DNA of 64,000 bases from Xylogone sp. PMI_703. Lineage: Eukaryota; Ascomycota; Leotiomycetes. The stretch covers positions 7,750,001-7,814,000 of the forward strand of contig JAJTUQ010000002.1 in NCBI GenBank assembly GCA_021399445.1, given 5' to 3'. A model generated the notes under the pieces. The model worked only from the letters and a program-made list of their open reading frames with translations. It was not told where the DNA came from and searched no databases. Positions 59,433 through 64,000 of the stretch are shown here, piece after piece. The translations under genes and the position numbers were made by a program. The first letter of the stretch is position 1. Each line of letters opens with the position of its first letter.

Positions 59433-61361
59433 TCAGCTGTCAAAAGTCTTCTGTGCCTCCACTTTCGTCTTGAACCCCAGCCCTTGCCCTCCAATCTTCT
59501 CATTCCCACTAAACTCCCTATTCCTCCTCACCCGGTTCTGCATCATGGCCATGACCTCCTTCTCCATGAACTCAGCTCCATTCTCGATGTCCAAGTCCTG
59601 ATGTCGATACTGTCCCTGTTGGTGCCTCTCCCAGAGGTACCATAGTCCTACGAGGACCAGCGTCACGGGGATGCTTATCGCCCAGTAGATCCAGAATTTG
59701 GGGGATACGACGCTTGGATTTGCGTCGGAGGAGTTTGAGGTGGGGCTTGTGGTTTGGAAATTGAAGAAGGTTGTGGAGAATATTGACTGCGTTGTGGAGC
59801 TCTTGTTAGGGGCATTCGTTCGTTTCATTAGGTGGTTGTGGTTGGAAGAAGGATTGTTACGAGAGAGGACTTACTGCTAGGAATGTACCAGGGAGGAATA
59901 TTACGCCGAGGAGAGCAATGGTCTTCATGGTTGCGGAATCTCGTTTGCTGGCGTAGGCAATCTTTCTAGAGTCTCCTGCCATCATGAAGTTCAGTTTGCT
60001 TTCCTTCTCTGCGATTAGGTTGTACAACTTTTGTTCCCCAGGTGGTCAGCACTGCAGATTTCCAAGCACATGGAGGAAATACAACTCACCACGTTCCGCT
60101 GAACATCGATTCGTTCTAGCGTTGTCTTGACGTAGCTCTCTATCCCGATTAGCCTCCTCCTGTGGAACTCTAGTCCGTACAGTATTTCGGAATGGATCTT
60201 TTCTATGTTAGCATCCTTCCTCGTCTCAGGTACCATCGTCATGAATAGGCGCATAGTCTCTTTGAAAGCGTCGATGGTTCCAATATATGCCGTTGCAGAG
60301 TACCGGAGTACTTGCGCACGACAATCAACTAGATCTTGGTTTATTGCATCCAGGTTTAACGCCCACTCGTCGCCTGCACCTCCACCACGCATAGCCAGGG
60401 AGTTTTCAATCCCTCTCAGCATGTCTCGATTATCGCGCTGATTCATATCTATCCTCATTGAGGTCATGTTATTGAGGATTATTGTCGGCAGTAACATCGG
60501 GTGGGCAATATCAAGAACGCATGCTTTAACGTGGTCAAGGCATTCCCCTATGTCAGAGGAAGACCCTCTATAAAATCCAGAGGTTATACCCGAGATGATA
60601 TCGTGGCTTAGAATGAGTTCATAGCCTCTCGTGGTACCGAGCTTGCGAACATCAGCTTTTCGATATATTATCTCTGGATGATGTTAATACCCAGATGGAA
60701 ACTTAGATAAGATAGTATGTATTCTCACTTAGGTAAGGCTCCTGATCATCCATTTCCACTGCAGACCAGAAGAACGGCCCCACACAGCTTGAGCTTTCGA
60801 GAAGCCGGTATGGTAAATGAAAGGTCTCAACCATCAATTTGTACATATCCGGCTTGAGGCTTATATAGAGAGGTGTAAAAGCTTCTGGATGTTTAGTGTC
60901 TCGTTGAATACTATGTGGGAAGGTAGCCCTGTCAGCCTGGTATTCAAATTCTCCAATCGGGAAACACTGGTTCTGCATACATCAGCCGGAGGCCTCCTAG
61001 CCGTGTCACGCTTTTTGGTAGAGATGCATCTTGGAAATCGCCCTGTACATGGCCAATTTGTTAACATTTCTTGTCTTATTTTCATCTTGAGGCATGATAC
61101 ATAATTAAAGCAGATGTCGAGCTATTTTCAATTCACGTACTGTTCGGTGAAGGAAATCCTCCATATCATGAGCTGGAAGTGGGTGCTCTTCCACGGTATT
61201 GTAGCTAGTATCCTTAGAAAAAGAGGCATATCAGTCATTAAGCCCAACGCTGGCACCAGGACAATAAACCATACCGAATATGAAAACATCTCCAGATACG
61301 ACGTCTTTTCCTCCACAGATCTACACCGAGATAAGTTCTGCATGAAATTGTAATAATCCAT
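59433..61361 (-). CDS. CorA-like Mg2+/metal-ion transporter domain protein (5' exons partly resolved)
   Basis: A membrane protein of the fungal CorA-like group, often annotated as Mg2+ transporter. Exons from the 3' half are clear: VQRNV joins LYNLIAEKESKLNF, DSATMKTIALLGVIFLPGTFLA joins SIFSTTFFNFQ. This gives the first membrane segment and SPKFWIYWAISIPVTLVLVGLWYLW the second, with the standard GMN replaced by the fungal-type loop. Upstream, EPYL joins KIIYRKADVRKLG, and LEFHRRRLIG precedes the helical stalk. The 5' part (MDYYNFMQNLSR, start 61361, then DTSYNTVEEHPLPAHDMEDFLHRT) is plausible but the exons between about 61150 and 60980 are not resolved. Whether it transports Mg2+ or acts as an ankyrin-less signalling relative is unknown. 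Confidence 0.68.
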
Positions 61362-62006
61362 AGTAGTCTTCTATCCACCCGGGGCGAGTATTTTCCAAAT
61401 GCAGGCAATAAAATAATAGGAGAATAGTAACAACCAATTTAATTGCGATAGGAAAGAAGAAGAGAGTAGAAGGACCTCATAGTACAAAGAAGGCTATGCT
61501 GCCACGCCTCCGTGCCTATACAGTCGAGAGACAGTATTGCGGCTCGGCAGGTGTGGAGGAGTGGTGGCTGTGCCCAGGCTCCCAGGCAGCGAGCGGAATG
61601 GCTGATCCAAGTGACACTGGCATCACAGTGACCAATAATGAATTCTTTCATTCAGGTGGCCCAATCAGAAAGGTGCATGAATGCAAGGATGAATTATTAG
61701 TCATAAGTACAGTAGAAGCACGCTTTAGAGCTATTAACTTATATTCACGCTAAGCATTGATTCACTGAACTCAATATGGTCTTGGCGCTGCCGCTTGGAC
61801 GGAGTCAGACATAAGAGTCAAGTTCCCTTCTGAATCACGGTTTAGACTGGCTAACTCTTCCTGTACCTAGATCAAGTATTTGATCTATCATCTACCTCTC
61901 CATTTGATATTGTACCAATAACCCACCCTTGAGTGTTGGTATTTTTAAAAGCTTCCTTCTCCACAAAGCTTCGTTTACTAATTTCAGGGTCCAGATCACG
62001 AGCACA
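61362..62006. other. Intergenic, divergent promoters
   Basis: 645 bp between the CorA-like gene (minus) and the protease-like gene (plus). The frame at 61496-61753 shows no family signal. Confidence 0.5.
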
Positions 62007-63981
62007 ATGGCAGAACCAGACACGCCTTCGAGCAGCAATACTGGAGAGACCGGAAGCTATCCCCAGTACAGAGGTATGCCTTACTAGCTTTTTACATTAT
62101 AAATGGAGTTTTCAATTAACATACATTAAAGTAACTCTTCGTTTTCTCCAGCTCAATGTGGATTTCGACTTCCAACCACCTCTCCAAATGGAGGTCCTTG
62201 ATGAATTCGACCACCTCTCCTTTACAATAGATGCATTGGAGCACCCGATTGCCGATGTGTTGCACATAGATAATGACTACACAACACTAGTTATGGATAT
62301 GGAGCGTAAAGCACTATTCGTTCGCCGCCCTAGCGATGCACGACACGCTTTTTGGGTCGATGGAAAGCGAGTTGCTGCAGGAAAACGGGCGGAACTGCGA
62401 AATGGTACGATCCTATCAGTCAGCGTCAACACCAACACCATCGAAAACTCGATCAGCTTGAGATGCTATTTGAAGTATCAAGCAAAGCCATCGGCAAGGA
62501 GAAGGTGGCGAACAGCACAGAAGACACCTGTTGCCACTGAGCGCTCAAATCAACTACTCACTACTGGAGAATTACTTTCTTACGCACAAACTTACCTCAA
62601 AAACAAAGGTGAATCGACACCGCTCAACCTTGATGGACTTCTTCGTCTATACAAAGTAGCTGGGATGCGAGGACCTTGGTTCGACGTAAGACTGGACTCC
62701 GGTGAGACGGTTAGAGTTCATGCACGGATACGTCGTAACCAGGTTCTATATGATTTTGAAGGCCAGTTACGCGACCAGGCTTATGTTATTGGCCATCCTG
62801 ATGCACAAACCGCATTCATGAATAGGGCTTACACATCTATCAATGGCGAAACGATGGTCTTATCAGAAATTAATCTTGAGCTCTGGTTTCGATGTGTAAG
62901 AACAACCTTCAGAGTATTCGGGCAGCTGCAAGGCACGCGGTTTGTAGGAGTTGGAGCTACAGGTTTTACCGTCTCTCGCGACCCTCAAATCCCACTCCCA
63001 CGTCTTTCCGTCGGAGAACGCGTTCTGTGCTCATCCGGATTCGTTTCATTTGAAGATGTACACGGCGAACTTAAAGATGATGCGTATAGCGGAGCCAAGA
63101 TCGTTCCAGAGAATGTGAATCCCCTTCAGCGAGGGAATTTGGATCTGATTTCCGCAAATTTCGGCACCTTAGGCCATTTTGCTAGCGTGTTGGACCCTGA
63201 AGAAGAAGGTGACGAAACCCATTACGCAATAACTATCGGACATGTCCTGGAGGATAACACTACCAAAGCTACTATAATGACAGAAGAGGACGATTCCCCA
63301 GTAGATGTGAGTATTCCTGTCGAATTTCAGCGAAATAACGGCACCCCTACATTTATACACATCCTCAAAAAGATTGATCTCAAGAGGTTCAGTGAACCCG
63401 CCATGCGTGAAGTTGGCTGCATGGAATACCCAGATCACCTCCCAAGACGCTGTGCAATCATAGGTATTAACTGTGCAGGTATTTCACAATCATTACAGCT
63501 CGCCGCTCCAGCCAATTACGAGTCCTTCAATCTAGACAAACGTTCTCCAGATAGTTTCGACCCGTTGCACCTATCCATCCTTATTCAGTCACCGTTAAAC
63601 CATAGAGTATACAAAATGGGAGCTGCAACCGGCCTGACGCAGGGAACATTGGTAAACGTGACAAACGATGTTGCTTCAAGTGGTAACGACCGCGAGAAAG
63701 AGAAAGATCTTTACTATGGGGTTGTTGCCTGGGATAGCCCTGAAACTCCGTTCGCGGAAGGGGGTGACTCGGGCAGCTTGGTCTATCTAGTCGAGGGTGG
63801 AAATGTCATACCTTTAGGAATCCATAAAGGTTCTTTGGAGGGGTTTAGTTATTTCCTGTTGATAAATCATGCGGTTGGAGTGATTGGAGAGGTCCTAGAC
63901 CTTGACGTACTCTTTTGTGGCGACGATTGTGCTGGAGACTGGACGCAGCTGAAAGGGTCAGTTGCTGAGCGCTCGAACTGA
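62007..63981 (+). CDS. FHA-like plus trypsin-like (PA clan) serine protease-fold protein
   Basis: An intracellular-looking protein of 638 residues; I see no signal peptide or membrane segment. Two exons; intron 62074-62131 joins PQYR to VTLRFLQLNVDF and keeps frame. Residues about 60-140 resemble an FHA domain end (FWVDGKRVAAGKRAELRNGTILSVSV). The middle (200-370) is unassigned. The C-terminal third looks like a chymotrypsin-fold peptidase: His393 in TIGHVLED, Asp438 in KKIDLKRF and Ser569 in GGDSGSLVY. H-to-D spacing is 45, as in chymotrypsin-type enzymes, and AATGLTQG fits the strand before the Ser loop. Target and biological role are unknown. It ends 19 bp before the window edge; downstream partners cannot be seen. 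A Nal1-like protease relation is possible. Confidence 0.7.
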
Positions 63982-64000
63982 AGCCACGGAATATCCGGAG

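Overview
The window is nuclear DNA of a filamentous ascomycete (Pezizomycotina). The evidence is short introns of about 45-110 bp with GTAAGT-like donors, Zn2Cys6 and fungal-specific transcription factors, fungal CAZymes, a mitochondrial MSS116-type helicase and GLEYA/CBM1/CBM18 secreted proteins. The many plant-polysaccharide enzymes and secreted cell-surface proteins suggest a plant-associated or saprobic species. Leotiomycetes is possible, but this is a guess. I support 24 protein-coding genes, most with introns placed by reading frame and family alignment. No rRNA, tRNA or CRISPR was seen.

Layout. 1-10761 is a CAZyme stretch: a CE16-like GDSL acetylesterase (minus, cut by the window edge), a catalytic-domain-free CBM18-CBM18-CBM1 secreted protein, a GH35 beta-galactosidase and a GH27-type alpha-galactosidase. 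11389-21658 holds a GRE2-like reductase, a Zn-cluster-less fungal regulator, a cytochrome P450, a class II aldolase-fold protein and a Zn2Cys6 regulator, which may form a small catabolic or secondary-metabolic group. 22656-28580 carries secreted proteins: a Cys/Pro-rich one and a tandem pair with YPNPF peptide repeats, PAN-like domains and, in the second, a GLEYA domain. 29168-29648 is a Ypd1-like phosphotransfer protein lacking the phospho-histidine.

29959-40268 looks like core genome: a conserved membrane protein divergent from the MSS116-like helicase, then a C2H2 plus fungal_trans regulator. 41311-54600 is nutrient uptake and regulation: an MFS sugar transporter, two cutinase-factor-like Zn2Cys6 regulators, a DHA1-type MFS exporter, and an L-galactonate dehydratase-like enolase-superfamily enzyme (D-galacturonate/pectin catabolism). 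A degenerate tandem array with an alternating long/short unit lies at 49274-49754. 55083-63981 has a solitary copia-type gag, a GT34 mannosyltransferase with a long Lys/Glu coiled tail, a CorA-like ion transporter and an FHA-like plus trypsin-fold protein ending at the right edge.

The most interesting items are the YPNPF/PAN/GLEYA pair, the histidine-less HPt protein, the FHA-like/trypsin-like protein, the alternating repeat array, the gag-only gene and a GC-AG intron needed to read one regulator.
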